Source of the DNA: Diadema setosum
Taxonomy: Eukaryota; Echinodermata; Echinoidea; Diadematoida; Diadematidae
Length of the DNA stretch: 64,000 nt
Direction: 5' to 3'
NCBI RefSeq assembly: GCF_964275005.1
Contig: NC_092685.1
Span: 29,720,682-29,784,681 of the forward strand
Below are positions 1 through 12,510 of the stretch, piece after piece. The notes below the pieces were generated by a model. The model ran no database searches, had not been told where the DNA came from, and saw only the letters and a list, made by a program, of their open reading frames with translations. Position 1 is the first letter of the stretch, and each line of letters begins with the position of its first letter. The translations under genes and the position numbers were made by a program.

Positions 1-356
1 TACGTCGGTTAGCGGAAGAACTTCATTCCTGCAGTCAAGATCGGATGCAGCTTGCAGATCCGTTGCAGGCGAAAGTCTCGTCACAAGGCTAAGTTTTGAC
101 TGATTGTGAAAAAATGAACCTCTACATAATTGCAATCAGATGAATCGCCCTGTCATTCTTCAGTAGATGAATGCATAACACACTTTTTTTCACAAATTAG
201 ACTTGAATAAAAAAAAAATGCAATGTTTATTTCTCGTCGATTGATGCCATCACTGTTTTATTAGTCTCCGTTGCGTCAAATGCTTGATTAGCAACACACA
301 AAATGTTTTGTACTAGTTTTTACTATACACATACCTTCACGTCTTCTCATCAACAG
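1..356 (+). other. Intron 2 tail of gene A
   Basis: No coding exon is recognised here. The stretch ends in a pyrimidine-containing tract and an AG at 355-356, directly before the reading frame shared with genes B and C, so I read it as the 3' end of the intron before gene A's last exon. Exons 1 and 2 of gene A would lie left of the window. Confidence 0.5.
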
Positions 357-1556
357 CCTCCAGATGTCGTTCAACAAGACCTTGCGCGTCTCTGGGAATG
401 CGACGGCATTATTATAGGCCATCTCAACTGCCAATCTCTGCCTCCAAAAATTGACGAACTTCGGTTGCTGCTATTCAGGACTAACGTAGACATAATGACG
501 CTAAGTGAGACGTGGCTAAGGAACGGCAACAGGGAGGCAGACTTCGAGGTGGCTGGTTACGAAATAATCGAGCGGCGAGATGGGAAGCCCAACTCAGAAA
601 ACCGTCCACGTGGAGGGGTCATGGTGTACGTCAAGGCAGAGTTGGCAGAGAGATGCAAGTGCCTGAACTGTGACCCTAGCCTTGAGATGGTATGTGTTGA
701 ATTAGACCTTGGTCAACCTGCGAAGCAGACCGCCGCCAAAGGCAGAGCCTCAGCAGCAGCAGCGGCAGGCGCAGCTGCGAGGCACACTGATAAGTGTGAG
801 CAACGCAAGGCACTTCGAATCCTCGACGTTTACGTCCCCCCTGGAACACGCGACCAGATTGCGGCTTTCGAGAAGTTAGTAAGTAACATTCACGAGCTAA
901 AAGCCCACGAGAAATGTGGACTCTTGAACAAGCGAGACGCATCCGCAGATGTTGTGAAGAGAAAGGGGACAAAGTCTGCTGCCAGCAAAGATGCTGGCGG
1001 TACTACCAAAGACAGCAGTGCTTCCACCAAGGGAAAAACATGCCGATGTAAGACAAACTATGTTGTACTCGGAGATTTCAATTTCGACATGAAGCTTGCC
1101 GACGCAGCAGCGGCGCAAAGATCCACAGTAGAATCAAAACTACGAACTCTAAAAGGGATGGAGGAAAGCTGTCAGCTAAAGCAGCTGATCAAGGATCCAA
1201 CTAGAACGGAACGCAGAAGATATTCAAGTAAGGGAGAGGACAATGTGACTGAAAGCATCATCGACTTGATTTACACCGACAACCATACCAAAGTCAAGTC
1301 GGGCGTCGTTCGTGTTTCCCTCAGCGATCATTTCATGGTGTATTGCTCGCTGACTGTCCCTAAGAGGAACTGTACAGGTGGGGCACCCGTCGGGAATCGG
1401 GATCAAGAAGCTCTCCGGAAATTTTCTTCCCAGTATCCAAGATCCAAGATCAACAAAAATGTCTTTCAGTTGATTAAAGATCGCGACTTGGCCCACGCGA
1501 ACAAACAATGGGACGAGTATGATAGACTACGTCATGAGGTAAAGAGGTTGACCTGA
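357..1556 (+). CDS. Gene A, exon 3: LINE-type EEP endonuclease domain (terminal exon)
   Basis: This exon encodes 399 residues ending in TGA and belongs to the endonuclease/exonuclease/phosphatase (EEP) superfamily, closest to endonucleases of CR1/L2-type LINEs. All the expected motifs are visible in order: HLNCQS (metal-binding Asn), SETWL (catalytic Glu), RGGVMVYV, a DVYVPPGT strand, GDFN, IDLIYTD and SDH near the end. Two basic, Ala/Ser/Lys/Gly-rich spacers interrupt the domain, one after the RGGV strand and one before GDFN; LINE endonucleases normally lack them. The frame stops where a LINE would continue to its reverse transcriptase. The start is the 3' splice site CAG|CCTCC, shared with genes B (16303) and C (39243). 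A Met at 303 lies in the same frame, but the homology begins only at the splice site. Activity on DNA is inferred from the motifs. Confidence 0.75.
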   Translation, partial: PPDVVQQDLARLWECDGIIIGHLNCQSLPPKIDELRLLLFRTNVDIMTLSETWLRNGNREADFEVAGYEIIERRDGKPNSENRPRGGVMVYVKAELAERCKCLNCDPSLEMVCVELDLGQPAKQTAAKGRASAAAAAGAAARHTDKCEQRKALRILDVYVPPGTRDQIAAFEKLVSNIHELKAHEKCGLLNKRDASADVVKRKGTKSAASKDAGGTTKDSSASTKGKTCRCKTNYVVLGDFNFDMKLADAAAAQRSTVESKLRTLKGMEESCQLKQLIKDPTRTERRRYSSKGEDNVTESIIDLIYTDNHTKVKSGVVRVSLSDHFMVYCSLTVPKRNCTGGAPVGNRDQEALRKFSSQYPRSKINKNVFQLIKDRDLAHANKQWDEYDRLRHEVKRLT

Positions 1557-1927
1557 GTGATCATCAAGCTGGAAAGAGTCAAGTAGTAATAGAACTCTCC
1601 TTAGAGATAGCGCTAGGTCATCGCTTATTTGGTGGACAATCATAAGAATAACGTTGCCATCCCCTCGTCATTCGAATCTTTTAATTAGATCATCTCAAAG
1701 TTGTTTAGATTCCATATTATTTACTGAAACATGCTCCACTCGAATTGTCCTTTTTTGTCATTGTGATAAACATGATCAATAGACCTTAGTAAAGCATAAT
1801 TATGTTCCTGTATTCGTTTTGAAGTGAGAGTTACACAGGCCTAAATGTTATTTCTCCCATGTTGGGTGTGTTGCAGAAACGTCTAGTCTTCAAAGTCAGT
1901 GTGTACAAGAAGAGCCACGAGTCCATT

Positions 1928-2087
1928 AGTCATACAGCCCACGAGTCATACAGCACATGATTTCGACACTGGCCAAATAAGGCCCATGAGTTCGACATTA
2001 CAACACGGGGCTTATTGTGTCGGTCTCGTAGGCTTTGTTTGCCGAGTTTCGAACTCATGGGATGTATGATTCGTGGGCTGTATGACT
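1928..2087. repeat. Foldback repeat (about 160 bp)
   Basis: Arms of about 40 bp starting GTCATACAGCCCACGA are repeated in inverted orientation with a few mismatches, so the stretch would fold into a hairpin. It looks like a small foldback MITE. No target duplication is evident. Confidence 0.6.
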
Positions 2088-2204
2088 CATGGGCTATATG
2101 ACACATGGTGAGTGTCACATGGTGAGTGTCACATGAAATTCGTGAATTTAAAACATGTACTTTCAAGTTTATATGTGTCATAAGCTACTACAAACCTGAA
2201 AGCT

Positions 2205-2960
2205 GACTCTTAAGATCTAGCATTACAAGAACATTCAGTACATATTCACAGTGTGTTGACAAATCAAACGGGTTGTTTGCTGTATTATCCTACCTCTACG
2301 AGTACTATAAGAGTGGGTACAACGTGATACTCTTTATTCCAAAAGTTCGTTTATCCGAAAAAGAACAAAAAAGTGTTCGTTAATTCGTACATTCGTTGCG
2401 TTATTCCGAAGGTTCGTTATTTTGAAAATTCGTAATTCCGAAAATGAAATAGGGTTGATTATTCCCAAGCTTCGTTGATCCGAAAATGAAAGGAAGGTAC
2501 GTACTGACGAACCTTCGGAATTACAAACGTTAGGCCTATTTCAATTTTTAAAACAAACTTTCGGAATAACGAACCTTCTTTCATTTTTGGATCAACGAAT
2601 CTTTGGTATATCAAACTGTAACCATGAGAGTTAAGTGTATCTGCACTGCCTGAAGTATGCGAATAGTCTTCCTCTCACGGGTTGCCTACAAATCTGTAAA
2701 ACAGTAAGTTATGCGAATTTCGGTACGTGTCTACTCGCCAAAACTTAGAAGCAAATCATTCACTGCTTGGTATTTACGTGCGAATGACATAACTTTATCA
2801 TGTGAGAAAATAGTTCATGTTGAGCAAGGTTGTCTGCTCCCTATAACGCGTTGCAATACAGCACGACTCGAAAGCAATAGGGGTATAATGTCCGTGCACA
2901 TCCCTTCAAGGATGGAACAGCGCATTAGGCTATTACGGGCGACAGGTGAAATACATATCA
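2205..2960 (+). repeat. Paralogous flank downstream of gene A (matches 21015-21460)
   Basis: Interrupted similarity to 21015-21460 is visible through shared blocks around AAGATCTAGCAT, CTACGAGTACT, GTGTATCTGCACT and CAAATCAT. It lies about 0.65 kb after gene A's stop, while its match lies 3.5 kb after gene B's. The duplication that made genes A and B therefore carried 3' flank as well. The foldback at 2326-2612 interrupts this copy only. Confidence 0.6.
2326..2612. repeat. Foldback element built from TTCGTTATTCCGAA units
   Basis: The left and right halves are inverted copies: GATAC...TTCG and GTTGATCCGAAAATGAAAGG on the left, CTTTCATTTTTGGATCAAC and GGTATATC on the right. The subrepeat TTCGTTATTCCGAAGGTTCG recurs in both directions. 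The paralogous flank near 21125 lacks the insert, so this is a true insertion. Confidence 0.65.
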
Positions 2961-3935
2961 CTGTGGGTAAAAGTTCACCTCTGCTTGAAAAAAACAACAA
3001 CAACATTAACAATACCAATACAAACAACGTGAAGGTGATTCAAGAGCTTAGGACAAGCTGCAATTTAAAGGAAAGAGTGCAGTGTTATCTGTCTTTTGCT
3101 TATTTTACTGTTTATACTTTGCTACAGTGTCATCATGGTCATGGTGCTTTTATTGTTGCAGGAGAAAAGAAACATCTCAGGTCTATTTTTTTTTTTTTTC
3201 GTGTGGTATTCAGGTTTATTTGCATAACAATGATCCCGTCATCTCAAAGTTTTATTTTGACCAGTTGACATTAATTCTGCTTTTATTTTGTTTGTTGATT
3301 TCGTTCTTGTATTCATGCTTACTATATGTCATATATACTTTGTTTGTTTACGACTACCAATGTGTGTGGAATGTCTTTTAAATGTACGGCGAAAAAAAAT
3401 ATCCCTTTGAAAATCAAGCCTTCATGGTCAGAAGGCACTTCTGTGAAATGGTGAGACATGAGACCCAGCTAGCAACGTTCAGGACAGGTTGTTTTTTAAT
3501 TGTTGTAAATTACGGAGGACGATGTTGATTTAGGGAGATTTAAGAGATTGATGAAGCAGAAATATTGATCCGGAAGTGATGTGGTGGACTGATCCTAAAG
3601 GAATTAAGCTTTCGAGAACCAAAAGGTTTAGTGTAGAAAATGTATACTATACGTTGTATATAATCACATATTTGTATTACATATTAAGATTGATTACTTT
3701 TCGCGAGGATAATCAATGAAATTGAGGTGAAGAGAAAGAAAAGTCAATTGGACTTTCGCCTTTTGCGTTCTATCACGCTATTGATAATTTCTATACTTGC
3801 GAAGTGGAGCATCACGTCTGAGTTCAAAAGAAATGTACAAATCATCGCCCATCATTAAAAAGTCACAGGATGCACCTTAATAGAGGTTAATCACAATTGA
3901 ATTGTATTCCCGATATGCAGCTCCTTACATACATG

Positions 3936-4629
3936 AATAAGCCAGTCGTAATTAGCCCATTTAGAACACAGGAGCCTATATACAAGTGCATTTGGACAGA
4001 ATGTCCTTTTTGTTTTTGTCAGTTTGATAGGCACTGTGACTTCACTCGTTTTTAAAGCGACATAGCCCAGTTCCGCCGGCCCTGTGTATAACCTTGCCCG
4101 ACGTAACATGCTATATTCAAACAAAGAATTAACCTGTGTAGACCAGGTGACTAGATGGCTCATCAATTTACGCTCGGGGACGCGTCCATTTCATCGTGTT
4201 GCATTGGATGCATTAACAAACCTTCTCTTAGAATTTGAATATAAGTTGTTTATTTTATTTCATATTGTTTGTTTGTTGTACATTGTTCCCTCTATGCATA
4301 AGTACTAGCTTCTGTGGAGACAGTGCTAATGAATCATTATTATTATCATTGTCATTGTTATTATTATTATCATCATCACTGTTATTATCAAGATTGTAAA
4401 ATACTAGTCTTTAGTGAACACTTATTGCTCACAGCTTGGACGCGCAGGTAAGCTCCAAGGATTACGTCATAGATGATAATTACATCGCAGATGCTTATCT
4501 CAGCGAATTTGAAAATCAACATGCCTCATATCACAAAATACTTTTTTTTTCTGCTCATGCGCAGAGTGTATATACTAGTATAAGAACAGAGAGGTGAGAC
4601 AAAAACCTCCCAGATACGAACTGGCTTAT
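3936..4629 (-). mobile_element. MITE family AATAAGCCAG, older interrupted copy
   Basis: It begins with AATAAGCCAGTC and ends with GAACTGGCTTAT, the terminal inverted repeats of the two copies at 4743 and 5191. Internal blocks also match, for example the one around CAAACAAAGAATTAACC and the one around CATCGCAGATGCTTATCTCAG. It is interrupted by about 190 bp, including an ATT-rich microsatellite near 4333-4395, and is the most diverged of the three. Confidence 0.6.
4333..4395. repeat. ATT/ATC microsatellite
   Basis: An imperfect run of ATT, ATC and GTT triplets lies inside the interrupted MITE copy. Confidence 0.7.
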
Positions 4630-4742
4630 ATAGCTAACTTTTACAGTACTATGTTCTCATAGGAAAGAGAATATCATTCCATTCACAGGGTTTTTGTACG
4701 TGTCGCGTGAATTTATGAACAAGTATATACCGTACACATGCT

Positions 4743-5188
4743 AATAAGCCAGTCCGGAGTTCCACTTTGCGCATGAGCAGAAACTAGGTCATTCGGACCA
4801 ACAGGCATGTTGGTTTTTAAATTTACTGGGATAAGCATCTGTGATGTAATGATTATCCATGTAATCCTTATAAATACTGCTTGCCAGCACATCCACCTGA
4901 CAGCAAAAGTGGTATTTGGCAATATCAATAGAAAGAGATTGTCAATACATCCAATGCAAAATAATGAAATGGATGCTTTCTCAAGTGTGAATTGACAGAT
5001 CATTCTGCTCATCTGGTCTACGCAAGTTTATTCTTTGTTTGAACAGGATTGGTGAATCCCATAAATTGTTACGTAAAGCTTATGCATTATGTCGCTCTGA
5101 AAACGAGTGAAGTGCTCCTAACCAACTGAGAAAAAAGAAAGGTCATTCGTACCAATGTGCCCATGAGCTAACTCCGAACTGGCTTATT
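4743..5188 (+). mobile_element. MITE family AATAAGCCAG, copy 2
   Basis: This 446-bp unit is bounded by AATAAGCCAGTCCGG and CCGAACTGGCTTATT, inverted repeats of each other. It has no coding capacity. Its mirror copy follows directly after a two-base GC spacer, giving a palindrome of about 0.9 kb. Confidence 0.7.
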
Positions 5189-5190
5189 GC

Positions 5191-5638
5191 AATAAGCCAG
5201 TTCGGGATTAGCTCATGGGCACATCGGTACAAATGATCTTTCTTCTTTCTCAGTTGATTAGGCACTCCATGAGTTTTCAAGCGAGAGAAGGTATTTCAGC
5301 TTACCCGACGTAACAATTTATGGAATTCATCAGTCATGTTCAAACAAAGAATGAACTTGCGTAGACCAGGTGACCAGAATGATAGATCAATCAGCCCTTT
5401 GGAAAGCGTCCATTTCATTATTTTGCATTGAATGTATTAACAATCTTTTTCTATTGATATTGTCAAATACCGCTTTTGCTGTCAGGTGGATGTGCTGGCA
5501 AGCACCACTCATAATGATCATTTGAATAATCATTACATCACAGATGCTTATCTCAGTGAATAAAAAACCAACATGCTCTGCCGGTACCGATGACCTTTTT
5601 CTGCTCATGCTCAAAGTGGAACCCCGAACTGGCTTATT
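5191..5638 (-). mobile_element. MITE family AATAAGCCAG, copy 3 (inverted)
   Basis: This 448-bp reverse-complement copy of the unit at 4743-5188 has the same terminal repeats and matching internal blocks, including GGTGGATGTGCTGGCAAGCA and the cluster of A-rich decamers. The two units have diverged by substitutions and small gaps, so the palindrome is imperfect. Confidence 0.7.
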
Positions 5639-5639
5639 G

Positions 5640-6339
5640 TGTCACGCAGAGGTAGATATTTCTTTTAAATGGAGGTAGATATCACTTGGGGTCAGTGGAA
5701 TCAAGACAATATGGATGCTAAAGTTAATAGTGATTCTAACATTATGTTAAGAGTTAGTTTCAATTTGCTTTGCTGATATGCAGTGGTATTGAACAGAGAA
5801 TTGTTGGTGTTTACCAGGGGTGATGTTTTTTTGACATGCATGAACGTGCAAATGAATAGGCAGATATTCCACATGTTTTCCTTTTGAATATGGGGCTATG
5901 TTTTTGCATGGTGAAAAGGGACAGGTTGGTTTTCAACACCTGTGAATGTTCACACAGGTTGGTTTATTCATGACTGGGTTGCAAAAGTGTATATCATACA
6001 TGTATGTGCATGTGTGTGTATGGATATGGATGTGTGATTATATATTGTTTATACACACATGTATGCATAATATATACATGTTTATGACATATGGTAGTTT
6101 TGTTTGAAGTATTTTCAGGGTTCCCTCGGCCCGAGATGCATGACAGACATGAATATGTTGGCACGAGGCATACGCGGGCTACAGAAGTGTATTAGTATTA
6201 GAAAACAGTGTGTACATGCTAATTGTAATTGTTTCACGCAGAGGTGCCACCCTTTCGTGGCATCTCGGTTTGCAAACATTTTTCTAAGTACTCTGGGGGT
6301 AGGTATTCCCATGGAGCTTCTTTTTGGATTTATTTTATT
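5640..6339. other. Stretch without a recognised gene
   Basis: AT-rich DNA with TG/CA-rich patches (for example 5995-6085). I see no gene or clear repeat. The true 5' end of the following LINE may lie in its last 200 bases. Confidence 0.5.
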
Positions 6340-9300
6340 TTTAATTGTTATTGAGGGGTCGCGTAACATTTATTTCGATGAATTGTCGTGGCCTAGCGAA
6401 TAGCCAAAAAAGTATGATGTTTGTTGTATTCAAGACACTCATTTTATACCGAGCACTGAGGCAGAAATCCGTAAGGAATGGAAAGGTGAATGTTTTCTTT
6501 CATGTAATACCTCAAATTCAAGAGGTGTCGCCATATCATTTAAAGACACAATCCCAGTAAAAGTTAATAGAGTTCAGATAGATAAAACAGGAAATTTTGT
6601 GATATTAGATTTGAAATTATATGAATATAATCTGACATTTATATCTTTATATGGTCCGAATACTGATAAACCTGATTTTTTTTGTTGATCTTCAAAAGAT
6701 TATATTAGAATTCGAAAACCCACATACTATCCTTTGTGGTGATTGGAACTTAGTTCAGGATACAACCCTCGATACATATAATTATGTACATGTAAATAAC
6801 CCTAGGGCCAAAAAACAATTAGACACAATGAAAAATGATTTAAGTTTATGTGATCCACGGAGAATATGTAATCCGGATGAAAGATGTTATACGTGGCGGC
6901 AACAAAATCCCTTTAAGCAAAGTAGATTAGACTTTTTTTTCAATATCCTCCGAATTGCTCTCTTTAGTTTGTAACACTGATATTTCTTCAGGTTACCGTA
7001 CTGATCATGCTAAAGTTTCTCTCGGTTTAAATCTTAATGAGTTTAAACGGGGACCAGGGTTTTGGAAATCTAATAATATTTTATTGAAAGATGAAATATA
7101 TGTTCAGAAAATTAAACAAATTATAAAAGATACAATTATATTTTATGCAAAGGGAAATGTCCAGTTTGATTACAATGACAACGTAATTGGTGAATGTCAG
7201 CTGACTGCTAATAATCAGTTATTTTTTGAAACTTTAATGATGATGATACGTGGGGAAACTATTTCTTACGCTTCTTATGTTAAGCAAAATATTAACAGAG
7301 AAAAGGAATTGGAGAAAAATATAGAAGATTTAGAAGAAAAATTATTATTGTGTAATGATAAAAGTGAAATATTAGATGAAATGAATAAACAGAAAGAAGA
7401 ATTTGAAATATTACGCTCAAAAGAAAATGAAAGAATCGCAATGAGAAGCAGGATTAAGTGGATGGAATTAGGAGAGAAGCCCTCAAAGTATTTCTTAACC
7501 TTGGAAAAACAGAACAATGTTAATAGACAAATTCGTCAGCTCTTTTGTGAAAATGATATTATTATGAATCAGTGATATATACAGAAAGAAGTGTTTCAGT
7601 TTTATTCCTGTTTTTATGAAGAAAAAGAAACCACAGATGTAGATTTAGACTTATTATTGTCATCTTCTGACATACCAAAATTATCACAACAAATGTCGTT
7701 ATCATTAGAAGGTCCCTTAAATGAAGAAGAGGTATACTCTGTGTTAAAAAATATGAAATGTAATAAATCTCCCGGATTAGACGGTTTTACCGTGGAGTTT
7801 TATCGTGTTTTTTGGAAGGAAATTAAATCTTTTTTGTTAAATTCCTTAAATTATGCTTATTTTTCAGGACAAATGTCGGCAGCACAAAAAATGGGAGTAA
7901 TCACATTAATTCCAAAAGCAAATCAACCCCGACAGTTTCTAAGGAATTGGCGTCCAATTTCTTTATTGAATGTTAAACTGGCATCTGGTTGTATAGCAAA
8001 CAGATTTAAGAAATTTTTATCATATTTGATACATGGAAATCAAACCGGATTTTTGGAAGGTCGATACATTGGTGAAAATATTCGTTTACTGTATGATATA
8101 TTTTTATATACAGAGTTACATGATATACCAGGTTTGTTACTTTTAATTGACTTCGAAAAGGCTTTTGATTCTGTGTCTCATAAGTTTCTTTTTTTCATAA
8201 GTTTTTAGATTTTTTTAACTTCTGCCAATCTATGAAAAAATGGGTTCAGTTGTTTTACAACAATGCTACTTCCAGTGTTTTAGTGAACGGTTATTTTACA
8301 GATAGATTCAAAATAGAACAGGGCTGTCGACAAGGGGATCCCTTGTCACCCTACCTTTTTCTGTTGGTCAGTGAAATTCTTGGAATTATGATTAGGCACA
8401 AGAATTCTGTGGTTGGGTTGCAAATTAATGAAAAAAAAATTTAAAGTATTACAATACGCAGATGACACACTTTTAACACTCAAAGGATCAGATCAAGATC
8501 TAAAAGATGCTCTTGAGATTTTTGATACTTTTGCTAATATATCGAATTTAAGAATTAACCCCAGAAAGACTAAAATAATATGGATAGGAAAGAATCGGAA
8601 TTGTAGAATTAAATTATTGGAAGATTGTAATTTTGACTGGATTTTTCAGGGTAGGTACTTTAGGTACCTGGGAATAGAATTTTCAGTTAAATTATATGAA
8701 ATGGTTGAACAAAATTATTGTGAAAAAATGTAAGATATTACAAATACAATGACCTCCTGGTCTAAACGATCACTTACTGTTTTAGGAAGAATTACTGTAG
8801 TTAAATCATTATTGATGTCAAAATTAAATTATTTGTTGTTATCACTTCCTGAACCAAATTTTAAAACATTAACAGATATAAATCGTTGTTTTTATTCGTT
8901 TATATGGGAAAATAAACCCGATAAAATAAATAGAAATCAAATGTGCCAGTTATATTGTCATGGTGGTACTAAAAAGATTGATATTTTCATACATGCTAAA
9001 TCTCTTAAAATATCCTGGATCAGAAGGTTTATTTGTGATCCGCAGACTGAAAATTACACGTTCCACATGTTCTGTTCTTTCTTGCCCCAACCAGTATCGT
9101 TTCATTTATTTATGGGGTCATTGTACTACAAAAAACTTGCCAATGTAATGCCTAATGATTTTTGGAAAGAGGTACTTTTGGCTTTTTCAGAATTTCTACA
9201 AATCAATACACATGATAATTTGCAAGCCAGCCTCTTTGGAATAATCCTTTGATTAAAATGAAATTTAACACTGTATATTTTAAGTCTTGGTGTAAAAAAG

Positions 9301-10355
9301 GTGTACGTTTTATAAATGACTTGTTAGATAATGATGGAAAATTTCTTTCATATTTTGAATTTCAGAGGAAGTTTGGTATGCAAACTAACTTTCTTCAGCA
9401 CGGTGGATTGTGTAATTCTATCCAATCATTTGCAAAAAAACTGCATGTCGAAAATAACAGACCCTTTTATTCCTCATGGTTTAAATGTAATACTGAAACA
9501 TAAGAAAGGTTGTTCTGATATTTATCAAACGTTGTTAAGACACACGTCAAAACATTGTAACAGTTTTGTTAAGTGGAGTAGTATATTGGATCTTGATGAT
9601 GAAACATGGTCTTTATACTGTTTAATTCCTTTTCAATCAACTATTGATATTAATATGAGGTGGTTTCAATTTAAGATTCTCAATAGAATATTATACATGA
9701 AACACGCTCTTTTAGAATTTGGTTTTGTAACAGATAAAAAGTGTACGTTTTGTAATGACAGTGAGGAAACCATAATGCATATATTCTGTTCATGTCCTTA
9801 TTCAAATAATATATGGAATAAGTTTGAGCGATGGTTACTTTTGAAGATAGATAAACAAATTGTATTTACAAACCAACATAAGCTATTCGGATTTTATGGT
9901 CTCAACAACAGTGCATTAAACTGTATGATGATTGTTGTAAGAAGAGAAATTTTTTCAGCGAAATTAAAAAAAAAAAAACCTGTTCCGTCATTCGAACATA
10001 TAATGTCTGAGATAAAATGTTATTTTGAGATGGAAAAATGTATAAGTCAAATGAATAATAGAGAACAAAACTTTGTGAAAAAATGGGCTTTATTTATTAA
10101 GTGCTTTTGAATGTTTAATTAAAAATACATGATATTCATAGTGTTTTCAGGGTTATTTCTGCCAATAAAATAAAAAAATTATATAAGTTATATGTTGTAA
10201 AAAAAAGTTAAAGAAATTGTGTTATTATATGTACAAGTGCAGTAGGCCACTGCTTGTCGATAACCAAATTATTATTCTGTTTTGTATTTCAAAAAAATAT
10301 TTGTAAATGTGACTTTCTGAATATGTGTATGAATAAAACACCCTGTGGAAGGGAA
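6340..10355 (+). mobile_element. Tx1-like (L1 group) LINE, 5'-truncated and decayed
   Basis: A non-LTR retrotransposon on the plus strand. The endonuclease, reverse transcriptase and Cys-containing C-terminal region of ORF2 lie in order, followed by a 3' UTR with AATAAA near 10333 and an A-rich end. No ORF1 is seen upstream of the endonuclease, so it looks 5'-truncated. I cannot identify a target-site duplication. Its A+T content is higher than that of the neighbouring EEP exons. Confidence 0.85.
6345..10110 (+). pseudogene. Tx1-like LINE ORF2 (endonuclease-reverse transcriptase), broken
   Basis: The endonuclease starts near 6360 with ISMNCRGL, followed by QDTHF, LYGPN and GDWN. The reverse transcriptase spans about 7730-8600, with KSPGLDGF, LIPKA, NWRPISLL, GFLEGR, LIDFEKAFDSV, GCRQGDPLSPYLF and the catalytic QYADD. 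The C-terminal region carries a CxxC...HxxxxC motif near 9745-9800. The frame is broken repeatedly: shifts in homopolymer runs near 6680, 6935, 8190 and 8440, another near 9240, and in-frame stops at about 7573 and 8731. A deletion near 6410 removes part of the endonuclease. The Tx1 assignment rests on the GDWN, FEKAFD and QYADD motifs and the C-terminal Cys motif. It cannot make a working protein. Confidence 0.85.
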
Positions 10356-10359
10356 AAAA

Positions 10360-11039
10360 ACCGTACGCGGATTAGATGTAGCCGTAGGAAAATTTTCTTG
10401 CTAAGCTATTAAAGTATCAGTGCAGTGATCTGTTCAGTTCAACAGTAATAATATTCTTACGTCGAAGTTGAGAAAATTCTTGAATGATACATACGTACTG
10501 CTGCGAATTTCCCTGGATGCTTAAACGTGTGTGAATGTCAAAACATTTTTGTTAAGCAAACAATGGATCTTTGTGTTCCCGATATTCAACTTCATAATTA
10601 TGCATAAACGGCTTTCTTCTGTAAATTGATATCTTTTATCTTTCACAGAATATCACCGTAGAGTGATTCGATGTGAAATAGTGGAGGAATCAGAGTGTGC
10701 AGATGCGGCCGTTTTGATCATGCCATAATTTCAGTGAAGTGTTTCAACACAGTTCAATTTTCAGCATTTCTTTCGCTCCTGTATTGCATCATTAAGTTCA
10801 TGTGAAGTCAATGCTTTTGATAAATTTATTTGAACCAGTGAAAAGGATGATTTTAATAAAGAGCATGTTGAAAAAAAAAATGTTTCCTTTAGCTGTAATA
10901 TTGTGATATCTTATTTGATTTTTTCAATTCATTTCTTCAACTGCAATATCATGACGTTCATCAGAAGAAAATGTAAATTGGAAAAAAAATTAAAGCTGAA
11001 ATTACAAAGTGTTTCTGTTTTTCTTGAAGACATGAAACA
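10360..11039. other. Stretch without a recognised gene
   Basis: AT-rich DNA between the LINE and the TTAA element. I see no open frame with protein-like features and no repeat structure. Confidence 0.5.
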
Positions 11040-11867
11040 TTAAAAGGATCGTATTGTTTTGGTTAAGACCTAACATCGGGTTACTAACACTTTTGGGTGA
11101 GAGAATGAGAACCACTTATGAAATGTGAAAGAGCATGTAATTCCAAGAGGAATTCAAAGTTAATTTGATGAAAATTAGTTTTGAAATGGCTGAGATACCC
11201 AAAACAGAGAATAAAAAGGTGGGACCCATCTTTTATTATATACGATCGCTTTGTTTTGTATACTTTGTTTTTGGATGTTTCGGCCATTCCAAAACCGATT
11301 TTCGTCAAATAAACTTTGAATTCCTTTTAAAATGGTATGCTTTGTAGTATTTCATCAGTGGTTTCTTGGTTTCTCACAAAAGGTTAAAAGTCAAATTCTC
11401 ATCTCCACCAATACTATACCATTCCTTCAATTTAGGTAGTCACAGTCGTAGGCCTTTACAAGGTCATGCGGTGATGCTTAAAAAGTAACAGTATATTTTT
11501 GGTTGAGTTAGGGGGTTCAGATTTTAATTTTTTGCTATCGATAATTAGAAATCACTTCTAAAACATTAAAAAGCATACAATTTCAACGTTCATTTGATGA
11601 AAATCCTCTTTGAAATAGATGAGATTGAAAAAAGTAAAACAAAGTGTACCTTACAAAAGGTGGGTAGCACCTTTTATTAGGACATCTTTGTTTTTGGATA
11701 TCTTAACCGTTTTAGAACTGATTTTCATCAAAAAAAACAACAACAAAAACGTTGAATTCCTCGTACAATAGTATTCTTTGTCTGCTCTTTCATATTTTAT
11801 AAGATGTTTTTTCATTATCTTAAAAATCTGAAGCTCCATCTCAACCAAAACTATACCATCCCTTTAA
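11040..11867. mobile_element. TTAA-flanked foldback element, double unit
   Basis: TTAA occurs at both ends (11040-11043 and 11864-11867). The terminal inverted repeats read TTAAAAGGATCGTATTGTTT and, from the right end, TTAAAGGGATGGTATAGTTT. Inside are two successive hairpin-forming modules (about 11096-11383 and 11540-11810) that resemble each other. No transposase frame is present. The TTAA target fits piggyBac-like or Kolobok-like non-autonomous elements; the superfamily is inference. Confidence 0.65.
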
Positions 11868-12510
11868 CTCCAAGTTTTCTATTCCTAAACGTATTCGGAA
11901 ATTGGCTTCTAGAGTTTGCATCTTCTTCTCCCTTTCAGTTTTCCTTGCCAATTCCGATTTTTATCAACTGCTGCATCGCTGTTTGTGTGATTTTGCTTGA
12001 TTTATCAAAGCCTACGTGATCCGATGAAAAGACGCATGTGATTTAACGGGATGAAGTGTTTTATTCCACTACAAACTATCTACGCTACAACAAGAATGAC
12101 GTGCCGGCGTAGGATCTAACATTAGTGTTTAAAAAAAACTTTCAGCAAATGTTGACAGTCGGTTTACACATCAAAAGGAATGGGTTGTGTACATATTAAA
12201 GTACAGCCATAAGTAGGCTTATCACATAGAAAAGTAATACATTGTATACACCATCTGATACAAAACGGATATCCAAGGATTGCATGCATATCCCGCCGCT
12301 TTTCACTCCTCAACGATTATAGTCAAACATGGTGTAACAAAATACTCTTCACAGGGGAGAGGTCCCTCCGATTGCTAACTCTGGTAAACCCTGTAACGCA
12401 GTGGTATGGTCATGATTCATGAACATACAACGTCATATCAACAATGCTAGCCCAGAGTACAACAACACACGCGAGCGTATACATTGTGCACAACTCGCAG
12501 AACTACAAAT
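11868..12510. other. 5' flank of gene B
   Basis: No repeat recognised. The last 100 bases before the gene B start are richer in GC than the flanks. I do not see a convincing TATA box at a suitable distance. Confidence 0.35.

Noticed and set aside
303-356. ATG at 303 as the start of a stand-alone EEP gene
   Set aside because: The residues before the splice site are not shared with genes B and C, and in gene C an in-frame stop lies there. A spliced terminal exon explains all three.
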